64,000 nt of DNA from Nisaea acidiphila (GTDB lineage: Bacteria; Pseudomonadota; Alphaproteobacteria; Thalassobaculales; Thalassobaculaceae): contig NZ_CP102480.1 in NCBI RefSeq assembly GCF_024662015.1, positions 1,088,501-1,152,500 on the forward strand, written 5' to 3'. Below, one piece after another: positions 42,943 to 51,562 of the stretch; the stretch's first letter is position 1, and each line of letters starts with the position of its first letter. The notes beneath the pieces are model-generated. The model had not been told where the DNA came from. It saw nothing but the letters and a program-made list of their open reading frames with translations, and ran no database searches. Made by a program: the position numbers and the translations under genes.

Positions 42943-44064
42943 ATGCTGACCCTCCGCAGCGCGATCCGTTTTCCGGAATTCTCCGCCGAGGTGGACGTGA
43001 CCGCTCCGCTCTCGGGGATCACCGGATTGTTCGGCCCCTCCGGTCACGGCAAAACCACACTGCTGCGCCTCGCAGCCGGGCTGGAACGCGGAATGGAGAC
43101 CTATGTCGACCTCAATGGCGAGATCTGGCAGGACGATGCCAAAGGGATCTTTGTCCCGCCGCACAAGCGTCGGATCGGCTTCGTCTTCCAGGACAGCCGG
43201 CTCTTTCCGCACCTGACCGCCGGCGGCAATCTCGACTACGCCGCCCGCCGGGCAAGTCCGGATCGCCTGGCTCCGACCCGCGAGCATGTCGTCGACATGC
43301 TTGATCTCGGCCCGCTTCTGCACCGCCGGGTGCAAGACCTCTCGGGCGGCGAGACCCAGCGTGTCGCCATCGGCCGCGCCCTCGTCTCCCGCCCGCGGTT
43401 GCTGCTGATGGACGAACCGCTCTCGGCACTCGATCTCCGGCGAAAGATGGAGATCCTGCCCTATATCGAGCGCCTCAGGGACGAGATGGATCTGCCGGTG
43501 CTCTATGTGACCCATTCGATCGACGAGCTCAGCCGGCTCGCCGATCACGTCCTGCTGATCCGCGACGGCGCTGTCGCCGCTCAAGGGCCGGTCCCGGAAA
43601 TCATGCAGCGCATGGATCTCGGCCCGATGATGGGCCGCTTCGAGGCCGGCGTGATCCTCGAAGGTCCTGTGGTTTCGCAGGACCCGGACTTCGCGATGAC
43701 CGACCTTGCGATCGGCAAGCAAATCCTCCGCATGCCCAATATCGAGGCCGACCCCGGCACCGTCGTCCGGGTCCGCATCCGGGCACGCGACGTCTCTATT
43801 GCAACTCGGGAGCCAGCCGGCCTCAGCATCCGGAACGCGCTCAGGGCACGGATCTCCGAGATTTTCGTCGAAGAAGGCGCCTTTGCGGAGGTCCTGATGG
43901 ATGTCGACGGAACTGGCCTCCGGGCCCGCATCACCCGGGAGAGCGTCTCCCAGCTCGAGCTGAAACCGGGTATGGATGTCTATGCCCTGATCAAGAGCAG
44001 CGCAGTCGACCGGCGCCTGATCCCGGGGGGGCGCGCCGGACGCCCTGGAACCCCGGATATTTAG
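42943..44064 (+). CDS. modC: molybdate ABC transporter ATPase
   Basis: 373-residue ATPase. Walker A GPSGHGKTT (about 31-39), FVFQDSRLFPHLT as Q-loop, signature LSGGETQRVAIGRAL, Walker B LLLMDEPLSALD, and switch His in YVTHSIDEL. The C-terminal 75 residues (IRNALRARISEIFVEEGAFAEVLMDVDGTGLRARITRES) form a Mop/TOBE domain that can bind molybdate, so the local regulator's lack of such a domain may be balanced here. Seven bases from modB. Last gene of the operon. Confidence 0.95.
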   Translation: MLTLRSAIRFPEFSAEVDVTAPLSGITGLFGPSGHGKTTLLRLAAGLERGMETYVDLNGEIWQDDAKGIFVPPHKRRIGFVFQDSRLFPHLTAGGNLDYAARRASPDRLAPTREHVVDMLDLGPLLHRRVQDLSGGETQRVAIGRALVSRPRLLLMDEPLSALDLRRKMEILPYIERLRDEMDLPVLYVTHSIDELSRLADHVLLIRDGAVAAQGPVPEIMQRMDLGPMMGRFEAGVILEGPVVSQDPDFAMTDLAIGKQILRMPNIEADPGTVVRVRIRARDVSIATREPAGLSIRNALRARISEIFVEEGAFAEVLMDVDGTGLRARITRESVSQLELKPGMDVYALIKSSAVDRRLIPGGRAGRPGTPDI

Positions 44065-44493
44065 AATTATTCCAACAAGATAACAAAAATGTTATTGCGC
44101 TGCCGGTCCGGGTTTTCAGAGACAATTCCAGCCCGGAAAGCGCTGGATTGGACGCCACCCTGGATGGCATCGAGCGTACCCCGTTGAATGATTATTTTTT
44201 GATATCGATCAGAAAGAAAGCACCCCGGATACCTTTGCCGCAGAAGGATTTTTAGCTGTCCGCGATTTTCCGGACGGGCCTTCCAGCCAACGTCTTCCTG
44301 CGGTGCCGCTACGGCCCTTGAGAGAAATTCAGTATGCGCTCCGCGGACCTGCCGGCGGGTCTCACGCGGCCTGTCACCATAATCCACCCACTCCGATTAC
44401 GGTTTTCTGCGCTAACCGCAATTGATAAACAGTCGCATTATTATATTTCGCCAAATGCTGAATACAGCATGGCGATCATGTGGAGGAAGCCCG
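44065..44493 (+). other. intergenic region upstream of the DUF4856 gene
   Basis: No gene is supported. The first part after modC is AT-rich without a clear terminator. Near the right end are TTGATA (44423-44428) with TATTTC 16 bases on, a possible promoter, and the inverted repeat ATGCTG-AATA-CAGCAT (44455-44470) in the likely leader, followed by GGAGGAA (44482-44488) ahead of the next start. Confidence 0.4.
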
Positions 44494-45921
44494 ATGCGTA
44501 AACTGCCAATGCTAGCAACCACGATCCTGGCCGCGTTCTCGATCTCGGCCCCGGCCGTGGCGGACGACCGTGTCTATGCCGACTTCCCCGTCACGGTGAA
44601 GGGCTATACCGGGAGCAAGACCAGTTCGGTTTCCTATTCCGGTCAGATCGCCCGTCAGGCGCTGCACGATTCTCTGAAGAAGCTTGCCGGTTCCGGCGAT
44701 GGCAGCAGCCCGGAGGACCTGAAGGCCCGCATGCTGGCCTACTTCTCGGCGAGCGATGCCGGCCGCGGCATTCTGGCCCCGACCAGCAAGGGCGATTTCG
44801 TGATCGCGCAGAGCACGATCGACGAGATCTCCAAGAAAAAGAACCTCGCCGGGAAAACCACCAAAGCAACGATCACCGGCATGCCGAACAACATGACCGG
44901 CCCGGAGCTGGTCGAGTTCTGGATCGGCAAGGCGAGCGAGGCCAAAGGCGGGGTCGATCTCGCCAACGGCTACGACTACGCACAGCTGATCTCCAAATTC
45001 ATCATGGGCGCGACCTTCTACAACCAGGCGGTCGACGGCTATCTCGACGAGTATCTCGGTGCCGACAAGAAGCCGAACGACAAGCCCTACAGCGACGGCG
45101 CCGCCTATACCGGCAAGGAGCATGCCTGGGATGAGGCATTCGGCTATTTCGGCACGCCCGCCCACACCATGCGGCTGACGGCCAAGCAGGTCTATGACAT
45201 CAACAAGCGCAAGGGCGCCGAAGCCCTCGCGGCTGCCGACTTCAACAAGGACGGCAAAGTCGACCTGAAGACCGAGATGACCTTCGGCCCGGCCTATTAC
45301 GCCGCCGGTTTCGACGCCTCCGTCTATGACAAAGGCAATGCGACGAGCTACCTGCACACCATCACCGGCGCCTTCCTCGATGGCCGCCAACTGCTGACCG
45401 ATGCCAACGGCGAGAAGCTGACCGATGCCCAGCGCGCTTCGCTGCGCAAGCATGCCGCAGTGATTTCCGAGAATTGGGAACGCGTCCTTGCCGAGGCGGT
45501 CTTCAAGTATGCCGGCTCGGTTTACAAGGACATGGTGAAGCTGCAGACCATCATGGAAGCCAACGGCGACACCACGAAGGTCTACGGCAACTACGTCAAG
45601 CACTGGGGCGAACTGAAGGGCTTCAGCCTCGCGCTGCAGACCGGCAAGGACAATCTCGGCGAGACCGCCACGCGTCTCAACCGACTCATCGGTTACGGCC
45701 CGCTGCTGACCAATTCCAGCCAGGTCGTCGATATCGACAGCAAGGGCAACTATGTCCGCGACCAGGGCGCCGCCTGGGGTGAGTACATGCTGCATATGGG
45801 CAAGGTCCAGAAGCTGATGATCGACGAGTTCGACGTGACGGCCCGCAACAACGACGTCACCGGCGACCTGGCTGATCTGGCCAAGGCTCTTGGCGGCTCG
45901 GCGAGCGCCGAGAACGACTGA
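44494..45921 (+). CDS. exported DUF4856 protein
   Basis: 475-residue protein with a clear signal peptide (MRKLPMLATTILAAFSISAPAVA). VYADFPVTVKGYTGSKTSSVSYSGQIARQAL, NGYDYAQLISKFIMGATFYNQAVDGYLDEYLG and KEHAWDEAFGYFGTP match the DUF4856 pattern, a periplasmic or surface family that I recall as related to imelysin-like proteins. DFNKDGKVDL (about 249-258) looks like an EF-hand-type calcium loop. GGAGGAAG sets ATG 44494. It stands 57 bases ahead of the fused iron-binding protein in the same direction, so a role in iron acquisition is plausible, but no activity is known. Confidence 0.65.
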   Translation: MRKLPMLATTILAAFSISAPAVADDRVYADFPVTVKGYTGSKTSSVSYSGQIARQALHDSLKKLAGSGDGSSPEDLKARMLAYFSASDAGRGILAPTSKGDFVIAQSTIDEISKKKNLAGKTTKATITGMPNNMTGPELVEFWIGKASEAKGGVDLANGYDYAQLISKFIMGATFYNQAVDGYLDEYLGADKKPNDKPYSDGAAYTGKEHAWDEAFGYFGTPAHTMRLTAKQVYDINKRKGAEALAAADFNKDGKVDLKTEMTFGPAYYAAGFDASVYDKGNATSYLHTITGAFLDGRQLLTDANGEKLTDAQRASLRKHAAVISENWERVLAEAVFKYAGSVYKDMVKLQTIMEANGDTTKVYGNYVKHWGELKGFSLALQTGKDNLGETATRLNRLIGYGPLLTNSSQVVDIDSKGNYVRDQGAAWGEYMLHMGKVQKLMIDEFDVTARNNDVTGDLADLAKALGGSASAEND

Positions 45922-45978
45922 TCCAGTTAGTACCGACGGGCACCGCCGCGTGTCCGTCGGTCTCTCTCGGGCACCCGC

Positions 45979-47991
45979 ATGTACGAATTGGTCTACAGCT
46001 ATATCGATCAGGTCCTCGATCCGTTCCTCAATCCGGAAAAGAGGGTCTTTGTCGGCTATCTGGCCGGGGCAATTCTTCTCGCCTCGGCTTTCTACGTTCT
46101 GACCCAGCGCGACCGCTGGCGGCAGGCGATCGGCGAGGCATTCGGACGGCATGTCTGGTGGTCGCGCTCGGCGAAAGCCGACTACAAAGTCCTGCTGATC
46201 AATCAGGCGCTCTTCATGGGCGTGACGCCGCGTCTGGTCTCGAAGCTTGCAGTCGCGACGCTGATCTTCGAGGGCCTGCATCTCTGGTTCGACGGCCGCG
46301 CACTGATCTGGCAGGAGGCCCCCGCCTGGGCCATCGGCGCACTCTTCACACTCGCGCTCTTCCTGCTCGACGACGCAACGAAATACCTGGTGCATCGCGC
46401 CTTGCACCGCTGGCCGCTGCTCTGGTGCTTCCACCGGGTCCACCACTCGGCCGAAACCCTGACGCCGCTTACTGTCTACCGGACCCATCCGGTCGAAGGG
46501 GTGATTTTCGCTCTGCGCGGGATCCTCGTTCAGGGCGCGACGGTGGCCGCCTTCATCTATTTCTTCGGCGCCCGGGCCGAACTCGTCACCATCCTCGGTG
46601 CCAATGCGCTTCTTTTCGCTTTCAACGTGGCCGGATCCAACCTACGACATTCCCATGTCTGGCTTTCTTACGGTCGTTGGATAGAGCGCATTCTCATTTC
46701 ACCCGCACAGCATCAGATTCATCACTCCGTCGCGTCGGAGCATTACGACAAGAATTTCGGTGCGGTGCTGGCGATCTGGGATTGGATCGGCGGCAGCCTC
46801 TATCTCGCCGACCGTCGGAAGCCGGTCACATTCGGTGTCTGCGCGGCGGAAAGCGCCGCGCCGCACGGTCTCAGATCGCTCTATCTCGTTCCTGTATTCC
46901 AGGCCGCGCGGATGGCGCGGCGTTCGGTGCAAAAAGGACTGAACTTCATGCCGACCTTGCTCCCGTCCTCTCTCCGCCGCGTTCTGGTCGGAAGCCTGTT
47001 GCTGCTGGCGGTGCTGGTCGCCTCGGCCGGCTACGCCTATTCCCAGCAAGAGCTGAACATCTACTCGCACCGCCAGCCCTTCCTGATCCAGCCGTTCATC
47101 GATGCCTATTCGGAGCGGACAGGCACAAAGGTGAATATCGTCTATGCCTCCCGCGGCCTCGCCCACCGTCTTCAGGTGGAAGGCGAACGCAGCCCCGCCG
47201 ACGTGGTCCTCACCGTCGATATCGCGCGGCTGCATGTCTATGCCGATAAAGACCTGCTGGCATCGGTCGATTCCGAAATCCTGAAACAGAACATTCCGGC
47301 TCATCTCCGCGATCCGGAAGACCGCTGGTTCGCTTTTTCCAAGCGGGCCCGGGTGATCGCCGTCGCCAAAACCGCTGCGGATGCACTCAAGATCGCCCGC
47401 TACGAGGATCTGGCGGATCCGAAATGGAGAGGCCGCATCTGCTCGCGGCCCGGCAGCCATGTCTATAACCGGGCCCTGATCGCCTCGATGATCCATGCCG
47501 CGGGGCCCGAGAAGGCCGAGGAATGGGCGCAGGGTGTCGTCGACAATCTCGCACGCCGCCCGCAAGGCAACGACCGCGCCCAGATCAAGGCGATCTACGA
47601 GGGCGTCTGCGACATCGCGATCATCAACAATTACTATTTCGGCAAGCTGCTGCATTCGGACAAGCCGGAACAGCGCGACTGGGCCGCCGCGGTAACCCTG
47701 ATCTTTCCAAACCAGAACGATCGGGGCACGCATGTGAACATCTCTGGCGGCGGCGTTGCCAAGTACTCCAAACACAAGGAGGAAGCGATCCGCTTCCTCG
47801 AATTCCTCACCTCCCCCGAGGCCCAGGAACTCTACGGCGCGATCAACTTCGAATATCCCGTGAACCCGTCCGTGGCGACCCCGGCGGAGCTGCGCTCCTG
47901 GGGCAATTTCGAGGAGGACCGGATGCCGATCGCCGCGATCGCCGATCTGGCGCCGCAAGCTCAGATCATCATCGACAGGGTGCGATGGTAG
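45979..47991 (+). CDS. in-frame fusion: fatty acid hydroxylase/sterol desaturase + iron(III)-binding protein
   Basis: 670 residues in one uninterrupted frame. Residues 1-322 are a membrane di-iron hydroxylase/desaturase with the histidine clusters HRALHR (139-144), HRVHH (152-156), and HQIHH (245-249), and about five hydrophobic segments. Residues 324-670 begin with what looks like a complete signal peptide (MPTLLPSSLRRVLVGSLLLLAVLVASAGYAYS), then NIYSHRQPFLIQPFIDAYSERTGTKVNIVY, a FutA/FbpA ferric-binding protein with the paired iron-ligand tyrosines in NNYYFG. Fused, the hydrophobic segment would be a membrane helix displaying the binding protein outside. An internal ribosome binding site and ATG at 46948 could also yield the free protein. 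The permease gene overlaps the end. Confidence 0.85.
   Translation: MYELVYSYIDQVLDPFLNPEKRVFVGYLAGAILLASAFYVLTQRDRWRQAIGEAFGRHVWWSRSAKADYKVLLINQALFMGVTPRLVSKLAVATLIFEGLHLWFDGRALIWQEAPAWAIGALFTLALFLLDDATKYLVHRALHRWPLLWCFHRVHHSAETLTPLTVYRTHPVEGVIFALRGILVQGATVAAFIYFFGARAELVTILGANALLFAFNVAGSNLRHSHVWLSYGRWIERILISPAQHQIHHSVASEHYDKNFGAVLAIWDWIGGSLYLADRRKPVTFGVCAAESAAPHGLRSLYLVPVFQAARMARRSVQKGLNFMPTLLPSSLRRVLVGSLLLLAVLVASAGYAYSQQELNIYSHRQPFLIQPFIDAYSERTGTKVNIVYASRGLAHRLQVEGERSPADVVLTVDIARLHVYADKDLLASVDSEILKQNIPAHLRDPEDRWFAFSKRARVIAVAKTAADALKIARYEDLADPKWRGRICSRPGSHVYNRALIASMIHAAGPEKAEEWAQGVVDNLARRPQGNDRAQIKAIYEGVCDIAIINNYYFGKLLHSDKPEQRDWAAAVTLIFPNQNDRGTHVNISGGGVAKYSKHKEEAIRFLEFLTSPEAQELYGAINFEYPVNPSVATPAELRSWGNFEEDRMPIAAIADLAPQAQIIIDRVRW
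46934..46950 (+). promoter_or_regulatory. internal ribosome binding site and start inside the fusion gene
   Basis: AAGGA (46934-46938) lies nine bases ahead of ATG 46948, exactly where the signal-peptide-like segment of the iron-binding half begins. This suggests the two halves were once separate genes, or that the second half is also made on its own. Confidence 0.6.
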
Positions 47992-49655
47992 CCATTCCCG
48001 CATCGGGCCGCGGAAACGCAACGCGGATCACGGCCCTGCATCTGGCGAGCGGCCTGCTCGCCGCCGCCCTGCTGCTGCCCATCCTCGCCGTCTTCCTGAC
48101 GGCAATGGGCGACAGCGAGGGGCTCTGGGCGCACCTCGCCTCGACGGTACTGCCGCTCTATGTCTGGAACACGCTCCTGCTGATGGCGGGGGTGACGGTC
48201 GTCAGCCTCGGCTTCGGCGTCGGCTCGGCCTGGCTGGTGGCACGATATGCCTTTCCCGGCAGCCGTGTGCTCGAATGGGCGCTGCTGCTGCCGGCGGCGG
48301 TTCCGGGCTACCTGATCGCCTATACCTATACAGATTTCCTCGAATATGCCGGTCCCGTGCAGGCGTCGCTGCGGAGCCTGTTCGGCTGGAGCAGCGCGCG
48401 GGATTACTGGTTTCCGGAAATCCGCTCGATGTATGGCGCCTCCCTCGTCCTCGGCGCGGTGCTCTACCCTTACGTCTACATGATGGCACGCACGGCCTTC
48501 CTGCAGACGCCAGCCTCGATGATGGAGGCCGGACAATTGGCGAGACGCAATCTGTTCTGGAGCATCGCCCTTCCGCTCGCGCGCCCCGCAATCATCGCCG
48601 GTCTCGCGCTGGTGCTGATGGAGACGATTTCCGACTTCGGGACCGTGGAATATTTCGCGATCCAGACGCTGACGCTCGGTATCTTCAATGTCTGGCTCGG
48701 CATGAACAATCTCTCGGCGGCGGCCCAGATCGCCTGCGTCGCCTTCGTGCTGATCCTGGCCCTGCTGGCGCTCGAGACCGTCGCCCGCTCGCGCCGGCGC
48801 TTCGCCGATACCTCGCGGCGCCAGCTCGCGGCGAGCCCAGTCCCTCTCCAAGGACGCAGGGCACTGTTCTGCTTCCTCGCCTGCGCGCTGCCTGTCACGA
48901 TCGGCTTCGTCATCCCGGTGGCGGTCCTGCTCTCCTTCGTCCTGAAAGGCTATTCGCTCGATCTCACGGGAGGCGCGGGAGCGGCGGCAATAAACTCGCT
49001 CGGCGTAGCCTTACTTGTCGCGTTCCTCGTGATGGCGGCCGCAACATTCCTCGGCCTCGCCTCGGCCTACGGCGGCGGCAGCCATCTGCGCCGGCTGACG
49101 GCCGTGGCCTCGATTGGCTATGCCTTCCCCGGCACCATCCTCGCGGTCGGTGTGGTGACGACGGCCGGTTACCTCGATGGCGGCATCGCGCGGATCAGCG
49201 ACGGTCTCTTCGGGATCTCCTACAGCGGCTGGCTGACCAGCGGGGTCGGCCTCGTGGTGCTTGCCTGTGTCGTCCGGTTCCAGGCCGTCGGCCGTGGTGC
49301 GGTCGCCTCCGGGCTGGAACGCGTGCCGCCTCATCTGGTCGAGGCGGGCCGGATGTTGGGGCAGACGCTGAGCGGCAGCCTCGTGAAGATCGTCACGCCG
49401 CTGATCCGGAGCTCCGTCGCCGCGGGCGCAGTACTCGTATTCGTCGATGTGATGAAGGAACTGCCGATGACGCTGCTGCTTCGGCCCTTCAATTTCGAGA
49501 CCCTGGCGACCTATGTCTATCAATACGCTAAGGACGAGCTTCTGGAAGAAGCCGCACTCCCGGCACTGCTGATCGTTGCCGCGGGCATCCTGCCGGTGAT
49601 AGTCCTGAGCCGGGCGATCTCCGCTTCCCGGCCCGGATGTCGCCGCCCCGCCTGA
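47985..49655 (+). CDS. iron(III) ABC transporter permease (FbpB/FutB type, fused)
   Basis: 556-residue permease with about twelve helices in two homologous halves. The coupling loops are EAGQLARRNLFWSIALPLARPAI (first) and EAGRMLGQTLSGSLVKIVTPLIRSS (second), both in the EAA-motif style of binding-protein-dependent permeases. WALLLPAAVPGYLIAYTYTDFLEY is typical of FbpB. ATG 47985 overlaps the fusion-gene stop by seven bases, so translation is coupled. No ATPase gene follows; it must be supplied from elsewhere in the genome. Confidence 0.92.
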   Translation: MVAIPASGRGNATRITALHLASGLLAAALLLPILAVFLTAMGDSEGLWAHLASTVLPLYVWNTLLLMAGVTVVSLGFGVGSAWLVARYAFPGSRVLEWALLLPAAVPGYLIAYTYTDFLEYAGPVQASLRSLFGWSSARDYWFPEIRSMYGASLVLGAVLYPYVYMMARTAFLQTPASMMEAGQLARRNLFWSIALPLARPAIIAGLALVLMETISDFGTVEYFAIQTLTLGIFNVWLGMNNLSAAAQIACVAFVLILALLALETVARSRRRFADTSRRQLAASPVPLQGRRALFCFLACALPVTIGFVIPVAVLLSFVLKGYSLDLTGGAGAAAINSLGVALLVAFLVMAAATFLGLASAYGGGSHLRRLTAVASIGYAFPGTILAVGVVTTAGYLDGGIARISDGLFGISYSGWLTSGVGLVVLACVVRFQAVGRGAVASGLERVPPHLVEAGRMLGQTLSGSLVKIVTPLIRSSVAAGAVLVFVDVMKELPMTLLLRPFNFETLATYVYQYAKDELLEEAALPALLIVAAGILPVIVLSRAISASRPGCRRPA

Positions 49656-49676
49656 GGCCGGCCCCGAAAGAACGAC

Positions 49677-50846
49677 ATGTCCGTCGAGAGCGAAGCGGCC
49701 CCGGGCCGTCAGAGCCTGTTTCTCCGCCTTTCCGGTTTCTACGGCGCGTTCTTTCTGTTGTTTGGCGTGCTGATGCCGTTCTGGCCGGTCTGGCTCGACC
49801 ATCGCGGGCTTGGCCCCGTCGAGATCGCTTCGATCATGGCGGCGGTGTTCTGGGTCAAGATGATCGCGCATCCGCTGGTGGCGCAGATCGCCGACCGCCG
49901 GAGCGCCGGACGCAAACTATCCATCGTGCTCGCCGCGCTCGCACTTGTCGTCTGCCTCGCGATGAACGGCGCCGAGGGGTTCTGGCCCATCGCCCTGCTC
50001 GCCGGTCTGTTCTACGCCCTGCACAATCCGATCCTGCCGGTGATGGAGAACATTGCGCTCCGGACTGTCCGCGATGCCGGCCTCGATTATGGAAGGGTGC
50101 GGCTCTGGGGTTCGATCAGCTTCATTCTCGGCACCACGGCGACGGGTGCCTTCCTCACCGGACGAGACCCGGACTGGGTGATCTGGATTGCCAGCGGCAC
50201 AGTCGGACTCATCCTGATCGCCTGCTTCGCGATGCCGGAGGTGCCGCGCAGCCAGTCGACCGAGAGGGCGAACCCGCTCAGCCTTCTGGCGCGACCCGAC
50301 TTCCTGCTCTTTGTCGTGACGGCCGGGCTGCTACAGGTAAGCCACGCCGTCTATTACGCCTTCGGCTCCATCGCCTGGCGCGACGCGGGACTCGACGAGA
50401 GCGTAATCGGCATGCTCTGGGGTGTCGGGGTCGTGGCCGAGGTTCTGCTCTTCGCGTTGGCAGGAAGGTTCGCCCGCCGGATCGGCCCGCTCGGCTTTCT
50501 CGCCTTCGCGGCAATCGGCGGCATGCTGCGCTGGCCGCTGACGCCGCTGACCTACGACCCGCTGCTGCTGGTCCCGCTGCAGTGCCTGCATGCACTCACC
50601 TTCGGTGCCGCCCATCTCGGTGCGATGGCCTATCTCACCCGCACCATCCCGGACAATGTCGGCGCCACCGGCCAAAGCCTCTACTATGCCCTGACCGGCG
50701 GCGTCCTGATGGGCGCGATGATGCCGCTCGCCGGCGCGCTCTACGAGAGCCATGGACCGGCGGCCTATAACGCAATGGGGCTTTGCTCGGCGCTAGCCTT
50801 TCCGGGACTGCTGGTCCTGGCGCGGATGAAACCGGCCGGAACCTGA
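49677..50846 (+). CDS. MFS transporter (HcaT/MFS_1-like)
   Basis: 389-residue permease with twelve hydrophobic segments. PFWPVWLDHRGLGPVEIASIMAAVFWVKMIAHPLVAQIADRR is the start of the nucleoside/phenylpropionate-type MFS_1_like group, and YGRVRLWGSISFILGT is its mid-protein signature. Substrate unknown. Twenty-one bases after the permease gene and in the same direction, so perhaps the end of the same transcript. Confidence 0.88.
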   Translation: MSVESEAAPGRQSLFLRLSGFYGAFFLLFGVLMPFWPVWLDHRGLGPVEIASIMAAVFWVKMIAHPLVAQIADRRSAGRKLSIVLAALALVVCLAMNGAEGFWPIALLAGLFYALHNPILPVMENIALRTVRDAGLDYGRVRLWGSISFILGTTATGAFLTGRDPDWVIWIASGTVGLILIACFAMPEVPRSQSTERANPLSLLARPDFLLFVVTAGLLQVSHAVYYAFGSIAWRDAGLDESVIGMLWGVGVVAEVLLFALAGRFARRIGPLGFLAFAAIGGMLRWPLTPLTYDPLLLVPLQCLHALTFGAAHLGAMAYLTRTIPDNVGATGQSLYYALTGGVLMGAMMPLAGALYESHGPAAYNAMGLCSALAFPGLLVLARMKPAGT

Positions 50847-50865
50847 CCCGGCGGCTCTTCGCGCG

Positions 50866-51501
50866 TCACTTCGACGATGTTTCCTCGTTCACAATCCCGG
50901 CGTGGGGATCCCCGGCCGGCAGGATCGACCGGATATAGTCGCGGGTTTTCCATTCCGGCGGAGGCGGCGTGCCATCGCCTTCCCTCGGCACGTGCGGCGA
51001 CGGTTCCTGGTCGGCCAAGTTCGGCGTGTAACGGGGGCAATTCGGATAGATCTCGCATTCGATGCGAACGACCATCTTGGCGCCGTAATGCCGGTCGAGC
51101 GCTTCCCGGTCGGTCAGAACCTCCGCCTTGCCGTTGACACGGATACGCCGGCTCTTGCCGTCGAAGGCAACGAAGAGCAGCCCGACATTCGGGTTCTTCG
51201 TAATGTTCCCGACCGTGCGGTACATCGAGTTCCCGTCATATTCGGGATATTCGAGGATGTTGGGGCCGACGATTTTTATGAACCCCGGATCGCCGGACTT
51301 GATGTTGCAGTCGACATAATCCTCGAAGGTCGAGGCGATGAAGAAGAACGGCGCACGTTCGATGAAAGCGATCTCGTCGTCCCAGAACGCGTAGTGTTTC
51401 CGGTTCCTCTCGATCGCTTCCGCCGTGGGCCGCCCGTCGAAACGGTCCTGCCATTCGCGCATACCCTCGTGAAAGAAGGCGCGGTCTTCGAAAACATTCA
51501 T
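50866..51501 (-). CDS. pyridoxamine 5'-phosphate oxidase-like flavin-binding protein
   Basis: 211-residue split-barrel protein. FFFIASTFEDYVDCNIKSGDPGFIKIV, YDGNSMYRTVGNITKNPNVGLLFV and RRIRVNGKAEVL are the PNPOx-like flavin-binding fold found in many general-stress or deazaflavin/FMN proteins, not in true PdxH. ATG 51501 is chosen over an upstream start because the family begins near there. It lies 61 bases downstream of dusA on the same strand. Function not established. Confidence 0.85.
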   Translation of the reverse strand: MNVFEDRAFFHEGMREWQDRFDGRPTAEAIERNRKHYAFWDDEIAFIERAPFFFIASTFEDYVDCNIKSGDPGFIKIVGPNILEYPEYDGNSMYRTVGNITKNPNVGLLFVAFDGKSRRIRVNGKAEVLTDREALDRHYGAKMVVRIECEIYPNCPRYTPNLADQEPSPHVPREGDGTPPPPEWKTRDYIRSILPAGDPHAGIVNEETSSK

Positions 51502-51562
51502 TGAATTGCCTGCACGTGTCTTTAGCCCGAACACGCATCAAACACCGAAACGCAGGCGACAG

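Noticed and set aside
44512-46488. A 658-codon open frame on the minus strand.
   Set aside because: Lies opposite the DUF4856 and fusion genes, which have signal peptides, motifs and ribosome sites; the minus-strand reading has none.
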